From the NCBI GenBank assembly GCA_016081115.2, contig JABTTQ020002848.1:62032-126031 (forward strand): 64,000 bases of DNA, in the 5' to 3' direction. This DNA is from Rehmannia glutinosa. Lineage: Eukaryota > Streptophyta > Magnoliopsida > Lamiales > Orobanchaceae. Each line of letters opens with the position of its first letter. The stretch's first letter is position 1. Below the pieces are notes generated by a model. That model was not told where the DNA came from. It did not search any database and saw only the letters and a list, made by a program, of their open reading frames with translations. Of this stretch, positions 1-11,825 are shown one piece after another. Both the position numbers and the translations under genes were made by a program.

Positions 1-842
1 GGCTCCTTAGTCGGCTTTGAGTTTGACTTTTGAGTAAGGTTTGTTTTCCTCATTCAATAGTGTGTGTGAGGATTTAATGTGTTCAAAATCTTTCATCATT
101 TTGCCTAATGAATCATAAAGATCAGTGGGTGATGAAGTGTGTGTGTCACGATCACTATCACTAGTGTACGAGTTTGTTGAGTTAGATTGTACCTCATCTT
201 CTTGATCTTGTTCTTTGGCCATCAAGCGGATCAAGGCTTCTTCTTGAGTCACTTGAGTAGTCGGCCACTTCTGCTCTCTGAATCAATTGTCTCTCTTGAC
301 TTGACATTTTTTTGATCTCGGCCCATCATTGTCTTTTTCTTTTCTTGTCTTCTTTCTTTGAAGATCTTCCTTTCTTCTTCATCCCTGTACTTGTTGACTA
401 CGAGGATATGGACGATCAATGGCATAGTGACCTGGTTGTCTATAGTTCCAACATAGATACTCAACCTTTTGATCACTCTTTCCATTCTTGGATTGTCAGC
501 CCTTTGATACTCAACTTTTTGATGATCTGTTCTCTTGGTTGGCCTATCATCCCTTGATTTGTAGAGGATGTCCTTGGCTACATTGTCCAGGTTATATCTT
601 TTTCTGTCATCATTTGTCCACTCGGTTCTTGGTTTTTCAACCATGGTGGTCTAGGAGCAACATCTTCTTCTCCTTGTTTGCAACTCTTCGTGACTTGTGT
701 TCACCTTTAAGATTTGTAGAGGCCCATCTTCTATCACTATCCACATTTCATCATGTAATCTTTGATTGATGAGCGCATACGAATTTTCCAATCATCAAAT
801 TCTTCAATAGTGAACATAGGGATGCGTGTCAAATTTGCTTCC
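1..842 (-). pseudogene. gag: Copia-1 gag, internally deleted and frameshifted
   Basis: Gag packages element RNA into virus-like particles. Reading starts at an ATG near 842 (MEANLTRIPMF, FTIEEFDDWKIR), identical in type to Copia-2 gag at 52010. About 644-249 holds TEWTNDDRKRYNLDNVAKDIL, then jumps straight to the basic RDDRP/VEYQRADNP segment that lies roughly 550 bp further on in Copia-2, so an internal deletion removed the middle of Gag. Downstream (252-7) is the acidic Ser/Thr-rich stretch SDSDRDTHTSSPTDLYDSLGKMMKDF. The zinc-knuckle region is frameshifted. Non-functional; family assignment is by comparison with Copia-2 in the same window. Confidence 0.8.
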
Positions 843-963
843 ATGATAATAACTTTTAATGATGAAAAGAGTTTTGAAAGTTTAAGTACTAAAGCGGACT
901 TTGAAAAGTTTGGAGATCTAGTTCAAGAATAACAGGTGCGGAGGGTTCAATGAACCAACCGCT

Positions 964-975
964 GCTCCGATACCA
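964..975 (-). promoter_or_regulatory. Copia-1 primer-binding site
   Basis: Element-sense TGGTATCGGAGC two bases inside the LTR end. It resembles the initiator-Met tRNA complement TGGTATCAGAGC, with one change (A to G). Confidence 0.8.
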
Positions 976-977
976 CT

Positions 978-2515
978 TGTAGGTCCCAAGGGGTGTAAGT
1001 GTAAGGTTTAGAAGGGGGGTTTGAATAAACCTTACCAAATTTTCGATTTAGTCCTTTTAAATCTGAGTTGATACTTACTGTTTGTGTCCTTGATGGATGA
1101 TCAACTTAGTCACTCGGTAGAGTTAATCACTCAACAAACTCAATTGAGTGTTGATGGAGTAACTGTTGTTAGCTCTAAGTTAACTCGATTGTGGTTTTGT
1201 TTTTGTGGAAGACTTAACACCCTTAAGTTTGATTAAGTAAGAGTTTAGTGCTTGGTTTAGTACTTATAATTTATCAAGTGGATAGCAAATTTATCGTGAG
1301 ATATAAGCGATTAAAAATTGCAAGAATTAAAGTCTTTGAAATGTAAATGACACAATGAAATTTTTATAGAGGTTCGAAGATGGGGTAATTCTTCTACTCC
1401 TCTCTTCTCCAACTCTGGAGGAATCCACTAAGTAATGATCGAGTTTACAAAGTGGTAGCAGTCGGATACAAGTCTTGATCACACGGTGACTTGATCCTTT
1501 GGGACTCGATGCGAGACGCCTTGATCACTCGGTGGCTTCTCGTACGACTCGGCCTTCTTCTTCAGGCTATTTGCTTGCTACTACTGACTCACTTGCTCAA
1601 GCTCTTTGGATTTGATCACGAAGCCCTCCAAAAGCTTAAGACTTGGCTCAACCTTGAACCTTCCTACAATCCTTCGTGGAATGTAGACCCCTTGTTTTCA
1701 GTATTTTCCTCTTCAAGCGATTGAAGTTATCTTTCCTTCACGGTGAGTGTTGGATTGATGTTCTTCGTAATGTAGGCTTGAGGATTGAGAATATTTCAGT
1801 TTTTATAATATGCTTGTATATCTCACATATGTGTCATCTATATTTCTTTTCTCAAACAAACTCCTCAGCCTTTTATAGTGAACTTTCGAAAATTTGCCCG
1901 TTGAAGAGATAAGCTTATTTTTGAAAGTCACTTGCGATCGTTGGCTTGTCTTGTTGCGATTCTTGGAATTGCCATTTCCTCGTATGAATTGTTCTTTCAC
2001 CTTTTCGAGTTCGACACGGTGTAGTGCTTCCCATTGGTTCATTCCTTTTGCACGCTTCGGGGTGAGCACTCGAGAAAGGTGGTATGGAGATATTACTTGT
2101 TTAAGTAATTCTCTTGATTTACGGCAACGGATCTTTTCTGATTATCTCGACTTATTTGCATTTCCTTGCTTTCCTCGGGTGACTTAGAGTCAACTTCCAA
2201 TCATTAGATGACTCTTCTTGTCACTTCAACTTGAGACTTGGCTTTTCTTGAGTTGACTTGATCGATGCTCCACTGTTGCATCTCACCGCTTCTTTGATAG
2301 AGTTCTGTCTACTCTTCTTTGCCATACTCATTGTCTCACGGTGAGTCTTCCTTCAAATCTTGATTGTCTTCTTGCATGTTAGGGTGTAGCCGACTTAACT
2401 CGGCTTGGTCACTCTATTTATTACAATGCATTTTACAACAAGAATTGGGGTGCCAACTTTCTATTCTAAGTTTTACATGGCATTCATCAAAATCTAAACA
2501 ATAAAATTCCTAACA
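978..2515 (-). repeat. Copia-1 5' LTR (1.54 kb)
   Basis: The ends are TGTTAGGA (element sense, at 2515) and CCTACA (at 978). It matches the 1.51-kb 5' LTR of Copia-2 at 50380-51885, including the same U5 end and the rest of the terminus. In element sense a TATA motif (cactataaaagg) lies at 1878-1871. Confidence 0.88.
1871..1878 (-). promoter_or_regulatory. TATA box in Copia-1 LTR
   Basis: Element-sense CTATAAAAGGCTGAGG. The same motif is at the same relative place in the Copia-2 LTR (51003), so it is the likely U3/R core promoter. Confidence 0.6.
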
Positions 2516-4305
2516 ACGTCCATTTCATATAAGAATTCATCAAATACAACAATAAAGTGTACATGCATGCACCTAATTTTCAATAAATAGCATTTTGAGC
2601 AACACTTGAGAAATTTTTTTGTTCAACTTGATACATGAAATTAACATGCAATACATAATATATATATCTCAAGTGCTCAAAATTAAAATACTACATGCAT
2701 TTAAATAAAAACACCTAGAAATTGAAAGCATTTTTCCACCCACCTTAAAATTAGTTTGTTGGTGAAAAATGGAATAAATTACTCTTGATGAAGAAGTGAC
2801 TTAGGTCAGCCCCTAAGTAAAGGAATATAAAAAATATAGGAGTTAGAAAATGAGGTTAAAAATTTAAGGAGAAGAAGAAAGAGGTGAAGAAAATTGGTAA
2901 AACTATACTTATCTTGTGTAGTAGATGAAATGAGACTAGTAGAGGTCTCAAAAATGGGTCTCCTTGCACCTTGCTCACTCTTAAACTAACTCTTAAGGTC
3001 AGCCCCTAAAACTCCAAAAATAAAAATAGAGTATCAAAATTTGGAAAATAGAAGGAGAAGAAGAAAAATGTACTAAAAGTCCCAATTCTTACCTTGTAGT
3101 CCAAATTCTCTTCACAACCTTGAGTTCTTCTTCAAGATGATGTCAAATCTCTAATCTTCAAATGGTCTTCTAAATATACCTCAAACAAAATTTAAAACTT
3201 AATTAGAAGGTGAAGAGTATGAGCTAGGTGATATCTAAAATGGATTGAACATGAAATTTCTTACCTTTGGAGTAGTATAATTAGAATTTTATGAAGAAAT
3301 AGGAAGAATTCTTGTGTTTTTGTTAAGTGTTTGAAGAAAGAGGAAGTTTTTGAAGATATGAAGAAGGTGTTCTTGAAGATGTGAAGAATGTTTGAAGATA
3401 TGAAGAATGTGTTCTTGAAGACATGAAGGATGTTTGAAGATATGAAGAATGTGTTCTCGAAGATATGAAGAATGTTTGAAGATGTGAAGGACATTGTAGA
3501 GAGAACGAGGAGAATGTTTAGAGAGAAGGGAGAGGATTTTGCTTAAGTGATTAGTGTGTTGGATGAAATTTTTTGAATTTGTTTTGTAAAAATTGGCCTA
3601 ATGGCCGTCCATCATGTGGGAGGGAGAGGGAAGAATTTTGCAAGTCTTGAAACTTGCTTCTTGCATGGGAGACAAGGTGGGAGTCAAAAGTATGGGCAAA
3701 GGTAGGTGTTTGATGAAAGAATGTTTAAATGGTATAATTAAATGTGAGTGGGAATAACTTGGGGAAATTAATATTAAAGAATTTATGTATAAGATGATGT
3801 GTATAATGTTTGAATTAATGGTATAATTATACACAAGATTAATAACAAAATTCTACACCAAAAATTCTCACTATTGCCGTCCACTATAGGGGTATTTAGG
3901 GTATTTCCATATTTGTTTGTCCCAAAATTGATGATAATAGATGAATAATAATAATCTCCACAATAATTAGTGATTTCCTTGATCACTTATAAGTCTCATG
4001 ATCACTTATTCTAAATCAAATTCTTAATTCCATAAGGTATAAGTCTCTAAAATAAATAGTCTCTTAAAATTCTAAGGTGACTAATAAATACACAAATAAT
4101 AATGTTGATCAATCCAGTGATCATTAATGTGAAATAGAATTAATAAATGATTATGATCATAAGTAATAAATAAAAATAAAATTAAATGCAAAATATATTT
4201 ATTATTAATATTTATCCATCAAAGTGACGCGGTAAAATAGTCAAAATAGTACATAAACGATAAGTGAAATAAATACACGCTCGAATAAAAATCGAGGGCC
4301 TCACA
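2516..4305 (-). repeat. Gypsy-1 3' LTR, proximal part
   Basis: Nearly collinear with 10979-12767, with scattered substitutions and small indels. It begins in element sense TGTGAGGCC at 4305, immediately after the PPT. The rest of the LTR lies beyond the Copia-1 insertion. Confidence 0.9.
3349..3492 (-). repeat. 42-bp tandem repeat in Gypsy-1 3' LTR
   Basis: Three 42-bp units (starts 3349, 3391, 3433) plus a partial unit at 3475, built from gaagatatgaagaatg-like halves. The partner LTR (11826-11946) has two full units and a shortened third, so copy number changed after insertion. Confidence 0.8.
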
Positions 4306-4319
4306 TCCTCCCCTCCTTA
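4306..4319 (-). promoter_or_regulatory. Gypsy-1 polypurine tract
   Basis: In element sense AAGGAGGGGAGGA directly abuts the 3' LTR start. This is the expected plus-strand primer site, and the end of the integrase/C-terminal frame lies just upstream. Confidence 0.85.
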
Positions 4320-5890
4320 AGAGAATTTGGTCTCCAAATTCTCTTCAGAATAACTCGGATACTGATTCCTCATGTATTCTTCCATTTCTCACGTTGCGTC
4401 TTCATCCCAGTTGTGGTTCTGCCACACCACTTTAACCATCGGAATCTCTATCTTACGCAACTGACGGATCTGCTGGTCGATAATCTGAATCGGCTTCTCA
4501 GTGTAGGATATATTTTCCATCAGAGGAGGAGTATCACGAGTGATGATATGCTCGGGATCTGGTTGATACTTCTTCAATCTCGATTCGTGGAATACATCGT
4601 GCATTCCTGCATATTGTGCTGGTAACTCGAGTCGATAGGCTAACTTCCCGATCCTCTACAAAATCTTGTAAGGTCCGACATATCTCGGACTCAACTTGCC
4701 TCCTTTCTTCGGATTGATCAATCCTTTCCGTGGTAAGAGTCTGAGAAATACTTCATCTCCGACTTCAAATTCCAATTCATTTCTTCTCTTGTCCGCGTAA
4801 CTCCTTTGGGGGCTCTGAGCTGTGCGATTCGTTCCTTGATCAGCTTGACCTTCTCCATGGCCTCCTGAACTAAGTTGATCTTTGGAATCGAGGGCGACTT
4901 TTGTTTCTCTTTCGGAGTCCATTGGTCATCAATCTCCCAGTGTAGTGGGAATCTATATTTTCGCCCATATAGTGCCTCGTAGGGTGCCATCCCAATCGTG
5001 GTCTGATAGTTGTTATTGTAGGCGAACTCGGCCAATGGTAAGTGCGAATCCCAACTTCCTTGGAAATCCAACGTGCAGACTCACATCATATCATCCAGGG
5101 TTTGAATCGTTCGCTCAGACTATCCATCAGTTTGTGGATGTGCTGCTGTGCTGAAACTTAGCGAGGTACCCAATTCCTCGTGCAAGCACTTCCAAAATCT
5201 GGAGACAAACCTTGGGTCTCGGTCTGATACTATGTCAACTGGTACTCCATGCAGTCGAATGATTTCTCGGATATAAATCTGCGCAAGTTTCTGCAAGCTA
5301 TCAGTCTTCTTGATGGGTAAAAAATATGTAGATTTCGTGAGTCGGTCTACGACTACCCAAAAAGTATCATGACCTCCTCTGGTCCTTGGAAGATCCGTCA
5401 CGAAGTCCATCGTTATGTGTTCCCATTTCCACTTGGGAATTCTCAACGATTGTAGTAAACCAGATGGTCATTAGTGTTCTGCTTTTACTCGTTGACAAGT
5501 CAAACATCTCGCAACGAACTCCGCTACCTAGTTCTTCATGTTTACCCACCAAAATTTCGTTTCAAGTCCTTATACATCTTGTTTCCTCCAGGATTTATAG
5601 TGTATTTCGAACGGTGTGCCTCTGCTAGGATTCTATTCCTAATCTGCTCGTCACTCGGTACACAAACTCGATTCCGGAATATGATAATCCCATCTTCATG
5701 CATCGAGAATTCTGATCTCTCTCCTTTAAGTATCTTCTCTTTCAGTTTTTGAAGATGCACATCCGTCTCTTGTGCTTCCTTGATCTCGTTCAGCAGGTCG
5801 GGTTTAACCGATATGTTAGCACATGAGATCTGAGTATTAGTTCTCGTTGGATTCCAAATGCTCAGTTCTTCAAATGACTTCCACTCTCGA
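4320..5890 (-). pseudogene. pol: Gypsy-1 integrase and C-terminal domain (pol 3' part)
   Basis: Integrase inserts the cDNA into the host genome. Reading leftward: a zinc-binding region (5600-5470; EAHRSKY then TINPGG, where Asn stands in the usual second His position; CLTCQ present in another frame); the catalytic core (5446-4950) with first Asp in ITMDFV and second Asp in VSDRDPRF, while the Glu lies just after an in-frame TAG at about 5119 (AHPQTDG then SERTIQ); AEFAYNNNYQTTIGMAPYEALYG; and a C-terminal Tekay-like tail (4604-4389) with KYQPDPEHI and IPMVKVVWQNH. A TGA at 4390 cuts the last stretch, which would otherwise run to about 4325 beside the PPT. Several frames are needed to read it, so it is inactive. 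Confidence 0.85.
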
Positions 5891-7350
5891 ATCATTAGTC
5901 TGGCTAAACTCGCTTTTCTGCTCAAGGCGTCAGCTACTACGTTAGCTTTCCGGGGATGGTATTGAATATCAAAGTGATAGTCCTCGATTAACTCCATCCA
6001 TCTCCGTTGCCTCAGATTGAGGTCTTTCTGAGAGAATAGATACTTCAAGCTCTTGTGATCTGTGAAAACCGTGAATGTTGCTCCGTAGAGATAGTGCCTC
6101 CATTTCTTTAACGCGAATACTATCGCTGCCAATTCCAAGTCATGCGTTGGGTAATTGGCCTCATACGGCTTGAGCTTTCGTGATGCATAAGCAATGACCT
6201 TTCCTTCCTGCATGAGCACTGCTCCTAGTCCTTCCTTTGATGCATCACTGTAGACGACAAAGTTCTCTGTTCCCCTTGGAAGGGCTAGGACTGGAGCTGT
6301 AGTAAGTTGTTTCTTCAGCTCTTGGAAACTAGCCTCGCACTTGTCATTCCACTCAAACTTGACTTGCTTCTGGGTTAGTCGAGTGAGTGGTCAGCTATTT
6401 TGGAGAAATCTTGATAAATCTTCGATAATATCCACCTAGTCTAAGAAACTCCCGATCTCGATTCTGGACTCGGGTTGTTTCCATTAAACCACTGTTTATA
6501 CCTTCGATGGATCTACTACGATCCCATTGTCGGATACTATGTGTCCCTAGAATGCGATTTCACTAAGCCAAAATTCACACTTGCTGAATTTGGCATACAA
6601 CTAATGCTCTCGTAGTGTTTCCAAAATGATTTTCAGATGACGTTCGTGCTCTTCTCTAGACTTAGAGTATACGAGTATGTCATCAATGAATATCACTATG
6701 AATTGATCCAAATAGGGTTGAAAGACTCAATGCATCAAATCCATAAATGCTACTGGTGCGTTTGTCAGACCGAAAGGCATTACTACGAACTCGTAGTGTC
6801 CATATCTAGTTTGAAATGCAGTTTTGGAAACGTCTTCTTCTCGGATCTTCAATTGGTAATATCCTTGTTGTAAATCAAACTTCGAGTACACCGTCGCTCC
6901 TTGAAGTTGATCAAACAGTTCGTCTATCCTCGGGAGGGGATATTTGTTCTTGATGGTCACGCTATTAAGACCGCGATAATCTATACACCATCTTAATGTG
7001 CCATCCTTTTTGTTGACGAATAGTGCCGGTGCTTCCCATGGAGACGTACTCGGTCGGATAAATCCCACATCCATCAACTTTTGCAATTGAGTCTTCAAAT
7101 CTTGCAACTCAATAGGAGCCATTCTGTACGACGTTCTAGCAATCAGGGCGGTTTCCGGTAATACCTTGATGGTGAACTCTACTTCCCTATCTGGAGGGAC
7201 AGTGCTGAGTTCTTGTGGAAATACATTTGTGTATTCTGATACTATGGGTACTTGGTGAATTTGTGACTCTATCAAACGCCATGTACCCTTGTACCCCTCT
7301 AGCGATTGCCTTTCTTGCTTTCATGGTGGAGATGATAACCAAGATCAACA
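5891..7350 (-). pseudogene. pol: Gypsy-1 reverse transcriptase-RNase H (pol 5' part)
   Basis: RT copies element RNA into DNA and RNase H removes the RNA. The pre-RT segment (MKARKAIARGVQGYMA, about 7325) runs into RT at 7275-6727: REVEFTIKVLPETA, LVNKKDGTLRWCIDYR, KYPLPRIDELFDQLQGA, YSKFDLQQGYYQ, YGHYEFVVMPFGLTNAP. An in-frame TGA after DLMH (about 6727) precedes VFQPYLDQF and the catalytic FIDD (about 6680). Further frame breaks follow to about 6420. RNase H (6219-5890) is the longest intact stretch: VIAYASRKLKPYEANYPTHDLELAAIVFALKKWRHYL, with TDHKSL and VADALSR. The stop-generating changes look like C-to-T transitions, as expected for old methylated DNA. Confidence 0.88.
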
Positions 7351-7499
7351 GTAAGAGAAAAATCATATCCATTGATGTAAAATTTGGAGTACACCAAATA
7401 AAGTTCATACAACAACAATACAAGAAATAGGGAAATACAACGGAACATGAATAAACATCCAATACAATCATCAAGTACAATCCGGGAAATAAAATCTAT

Positions 7500-8215
7500 C
7501 TACTCAGTGCCGTCGTCCTCACTGTCATCCTCGTCAATGAACTGGACCTGATTAGGCTCGGGAAATGCCTCGACGTCTGGCCAATCGACAAACCCAAGCC
7601 ACGCGTCGAGTGCTCGAGCATCACCAAGAGGGGCGGCCTCAAATCCCTCGGGCTCCCCTACTTCCACGGGATCCTCCTCGAGATCCTCTTCGTTGTTCGC
7701 TTTAGGGTCGGCCTCTAGTTCCACCTCGGGTGGTGGCAGTGCTAGTGCATTGGTTGCCAAAGCAGTCTCCAAAGCGGTATCCCGCTGAGACAAGGCCTGT
7801 GTGAGGTCCTTAATCACCGTCATCTGTTTGATGATAATCTCCTGAGGCGTTCGATGGTGAATCTCGGCATGTACGCGTCCATCTCCCACTTGGTGCGGCC
7901 GTCACTAGCGCATTCCATCTTCTTGCGAGTATTGTCCAAGCGTTCCTGGATCAACTGAATTTGATCTTCGCGAGCACGGATGGTGTTTTCGCGATCCTTA
8001 GCAAGGAGAGTAAAGTTATTCTTCTCCTCTTGGCTCTTTGCCAGGAGGTGTCCTAGTTCGTGAGTGCGATGACGTTCCCCGGTTAGCTCGGAGTTGGCCC
8101 GAAGGAATGCCTGGTGCCAATGTAGCTTTAATGCCTTATAGTAGTCCCGCTTAACACGGGCCTCAACTACTTCCCACCTGGTCGGGGACGCTAGATCCAT
8201 CCTGGTCAAACACAA
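7500..8215 (-). pseudogene. Gypsy-1 pre-gag coiled-coil ORF with acidic tail
   Basis: I do not recognise a named family. Two overlapping ORFs (8215-7820 and 7889-7500) look like one frame of about 235 codons broken by a 1-base shift near 7870. The likely start is M at about 8200 (MDLASPTRWEVVEARVKRD). The N-terminal two thirds is charged and heptad-like (LLAKSQEEKNNFTLLAKDRE, QIQLIQERLDNTRKKM), suggesting a coiled coil. The C-terminal third is Pro/Glu/Asp-rich and ends FIDEDDSEDDGTE. It sits directly after the PBS where gag is expected but has no gag, zinc-knuckle or protease motif. It may be an accessory ORF of this element group. The role is unknown. Confidence 0.6.
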
Positions 8216-8483
8216 CTAAGATGGATTAAATGAATATAGATGGAAAGATAAGGAAGAAATAAGGAAAGAATGAATAAAAAAGTCAGTCAAGAGTCAACTA
8301 AGTCAAGACAAGTATGACTATGAAATCTCCAAGTATACGTACGAACTTAGTCTAAACATCAATAATACGGTTCTACGCCATTTTGGAATCGATAACACAC
8401 TTAATTAGTCAAGTCGTGGTACTACCCAACACAGACCGAGGGTCCTATCCTGGGTCAGCTTGGTGTAAGTTTCCATCTTACTA

Positions 8484-8500
8484 GCCGAACTATGATACCA
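8484..8500 (-). promoter_or_regulatory. Gypsy-1 primer-binding site
   Basis: Element-sense TGGTATCATAGTTCGGC starts seven bases after the 5' LTR end. It resembles the initiator-Met tRNA complement. Confidence 0.75.
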
Positions 8501-9183
8501 CTAAATCTGTCACGCCCCAGACGGGACGTGACGACGATCCAAAAACTTAAATATAATTAAACCCAACAGTCTAGACAAATGATACAACAACCCCAAGTGA
8601 AACAGAGTCAAGTAGCAGCGGAAATAAAATACAAGTACGAAATACAACTTAAGGTCTAGCAAATAGCCAAATACAACCCATCAGAAATATCTGAATTAAA
8701 CTTACAGTCCAAAACTAAAATAAAGTACACAACATTCCAAGCTTAAGTGTCAAAGGGTCCTACGCCCTTAAGTTACAGTCAAAGAGAGAAAAGAGGAGCA
8801 GAATAAATGGAAGTCCAACATTAGCTGAAGTACATGAAATACGTACAATCAACTGCAAAAAGGTGCAAGTTCGACAAGCGGAGCATGGGTGATCAGTCCG
8901 TGGCAGGGTCGCCATCTTCAACATAGTCCCCATCTAGCCATTAGAAAATAGGAGGGGTGAGACAAAAATCTCAGTGGATGGGGTGATCGTGTGCAAGTGT
9001 GGCAATATATAGTTAATGGAAGAAAACTGTTGTATGAAAAATGCGTGAGTTATGATGCGTGACTTCACACACAGTCCACAAGCGTCATGATAAATATATA
9101 TTAAGTAATATACTTATACAGTTTAAGAAACAGTTCGTGGTCACACAGACATCATGTGGTTCAAGTAAGATAGGAGGATTGAG

Positions 9184-9300
9184 TACGTATTTGTAGCTCC
9201 AATCCTATGCAAAGACAAGTAATGGTTGCGTACGGATTTGTAGCGCTGACCAATGCAATACAAGTAGCGGTTGTGTACGGATTTGTAGTGCCAACTAAAC
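9184..9300. repeat. About 46-bp tandem repeat inside Gypsy-1 5' LTR
   Basis: Two and a half imperfect copies of a unit starting gtacggatttgtag and containing caagtarcggttg. Not coding. Confidence 0.6.
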
Positions 9301-9939
9301 GGGTCCGATTAACTCCAGAATCGTGTGGATCAGACAACGATTCCTTCGTTGTTCTTTGTAACTCCCCGAGCAAGATGGTCAAGGCGACACCTTATCGCTC
9401 CATAGGCAAAGGCAAATCCACGGTAAGAGCTAGCTAAGCCGGATTGTCATAATCATGATTATACCTCAAGTACTACGACCCGCTTCCCTTGGACAAACTC
9501 CCTCCCTCGATTTGCGGGATTAGGGACGATAGGGTAGGAGAGTGGAATAGCGGTGAGCTGCTCGGTTCCATCCCGACGTATCCATTCCGACTGTGAGCTC
9601 GACACACCACGTGGACTCGGGCGGGGAAAGTAAATACAAGTTCGGTAGTCAACCAGGCGATCGAGTATTATTGATTCGGGAAGCGATTCGGGGAAAAGTT
9701 TTCGAAATTGCGAGTGGCAATTATGGTGTTGGTGGAGTTATTTGGATGAAGATGATTATCGAGAGGATAAGTAATCTTCGATATCTTGAAGAATTAGGTG
9801 GGACATGAGTCCTGTTATAGATTCGAAATCGCAAGACGAGGAAGTCGCCCAGTGAATGTGTATTAATCGGTCAAAACTGTCCGATAAGTCAAGGGATTTT
9901 TGAGAAAGTAAAATATTTTAATTAATTATTAAATTCAGA

Positions 9940-10910
9940 GGGTCCAGGGCTGTTTCTTTAAAGGATAAATAATTTGAGTTAGGTCATTGTTAAAAAAACA
10001 AATTTACAATTAGCCCCGTTTTGTAAAAACCAATACTTTTGGGGTTAAAATTTGAATAAATAAATGTCCCGACCTTAAACAATAATGAGGTCAGTTCCTA
10101 AATTCTCTAAATTATTCAGAGATTCAGGTTTTTAAATTTTTTAGGTCGAGTTTTTATAAAATTCTCACATTAGCCCAAAATTTATTAAAATTATCATTTC
10201 GGGCCCTAAGTTTAAAATAATTGGAACTCCCAAACCGGAAGGGATTTTAATGTGATTCCAGTTGTAAAATGTCACTAAGGTCAGTGGGATATTGGGACGA
10301 AAACAGTTTTAAAAAGAAATAAGTATAGGTCCCTTAACTTTTGAAAATCTCATTTTTGTCCCATTTTAAAAATAATTGTCTTTAAGGCTTTTAGGGGTCC
10401 AATTGTTATGAAATTTGAACCTTGGGTCCAAAATATCGTTAAGTTGTAGTTAATTTAGTATTTCCAGATACATGGACTGTATAAGTCCTAGAGATTTCAT
10501 TTCGGTCCTCAAGTTTAATCTTTTACAATTTGGTCCCTCAATTTTTATAAAATTACTTTCCAAGCTCTAAACACTTGGATTTTTGGAATGCACTTAAAAT
10601 ATGTTATTTAAAGTCCCTTAAGAGTTAAAATTTCATAATTTAAAAATAGGGTCTGGTACAGTTTCGAAAATTACAATGTAGCCTTTAAATTTCTAACATT
10701 TTACAATCTAGTCCTTGGTCTTTTAAAGGTTGAATTTATTTATCTTAAAACTCTTAAAACTTTATTAAAATGTCCAAACATCATTTTTGGACCTGAGTAC
10801 AGTCCCAAAATTCTAAAATTGCAGAGGGGTCCCTTAAGTTTTATTTTCTTGCAATTAAGTCCACCAACTTTTCATTTTTGCATTTTAAGTCCAAAAATTG
10901 AAATTTAATC
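9940..10910. repeat. Degenerate short-phrase repeats in Gypsy-1 LTR
   Basis: Phrases such as ggtccctyaa, aatttggtccc and caattaagtcca recur at irregular spacing of about 60-120 bp, separated by A/T runs. Low-complexity, non-coding LTR sequence. Confidence 0.5.
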
Positions 10911-11116
10911 AATTATGCTCGACTTGTCCAGGTTATAAGTCATACAAAACATAGATTTCAAGGATCATACACATGCATGTCCATTTCATACAAGAATTCA
11001 TCAAAATCAACAATAAAGTGTACATACATGCACCTAATTTTCAATAAATAGCATTTTTGAGCAACACTTGAGAATTTTTTTTTCAACTTGATACATGAAA
11101 TTAACATACAATACAT

Positions 11117-11140
11117 AATATATATATATATATATATATA
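11117..11140. repeat. (TA)n microsatellite
   Basis: Uninterrupted TA run in the 5' LTR. The homologous place in the 3' LTR (about 2656) is much shorter. Confidence 0.9.
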
Positions 11141-11825
11141 CATCTCAAGTGCTCAAAATTAAAATACTACATGCATTTAAATAAAAACACCTAGAAGTTG
11201 AAAGCATTTTTCCACCCACCTTAAAAATTAGTTTGTTGGTGAAAAATGGAATAAATCACTCTTGATGAAGAAGTGACTTAGGTCAGCCCCTAAGTAAAGG
11301 AATATAAAAAATATAGGGGTTAGAAAATGAGGTTAAAAATTTAAGGAGAAGAAGAAAGAGGTGAAGAAAATTGGTAAAACTATACTTATCTTGTGTAGTA
11401 GATGAAATGAGACTAGTAGAGGTCTCAAAAATGGGTCTCCTTGCACCTTGCTCATTCTTAAACTAACTCTTAAGGTCAGCCCCTAAAACTCCAAAAATAA
11501 AAATAGAGTATCAAAATTTTGAAAATAGAAGGAGAAGAAGAAAAATGTACTAAAGGTCTCAATTCTTACCTTGTAGTCCAAATTCTCTTCACAACCTTGA
11601 GTTCTTCTTCAAGATGATGTCAAGTCTCTAATCTTCAAATGGTCTTCTAAGTATACCTTAAACAAAATTTAAAACTTAATTAGAAGGTGAAGAGGATGAG
11701 CTAGGTGATATCAAAAATGGATTGAAGATGAAATTTCTTACATTTGGAGTAGTATAATTCGAATTTTATAAAGAAGTAGGAATAATTCTTGTGTTTTTGT
11801 TAAGTGTTTGAAGAAAGAGGAAGTG

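Larger units (their letters stand above)
1..2515 (-). mobile_element. Copia-1: Ty1/copia retrotransposon, 5' part, nested in a gypsy LTR
   Basis: Minus-strand Ty1/copia element entering from the left edge. Visible are the 5' LTR, a primer-binding site and the start of gag; pol and the 3' LTR lie outside the window. LTR termini (TGTTAGGA...CCTACA), PBS and Gag match Copia-2 at 50380-56681, so the two are the same family. It interrupts sequence that continues uninterrupted in the homologous LTR around 10978, so it is an insertion in the 3' LTR of the gypsy element. The 5 bp following the LTR are acgtc; the partner duplication would be outside. The Gag type (EEFDDWKIR, NLDNVAKDIL) is that of SIRE-type copia elements. 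Confidence 0.85.

Noticed and set aside
312..769. Plus-strand ORFs at the left edge
   Set aside because: Shadows of Copia-1 gag on the opposite strand.
3261..3494. ORF with repeated ISSNILHIFKNTFF peptide
   Set aside because: It is translation of the 42-bp tandem repeat inside an LTR.
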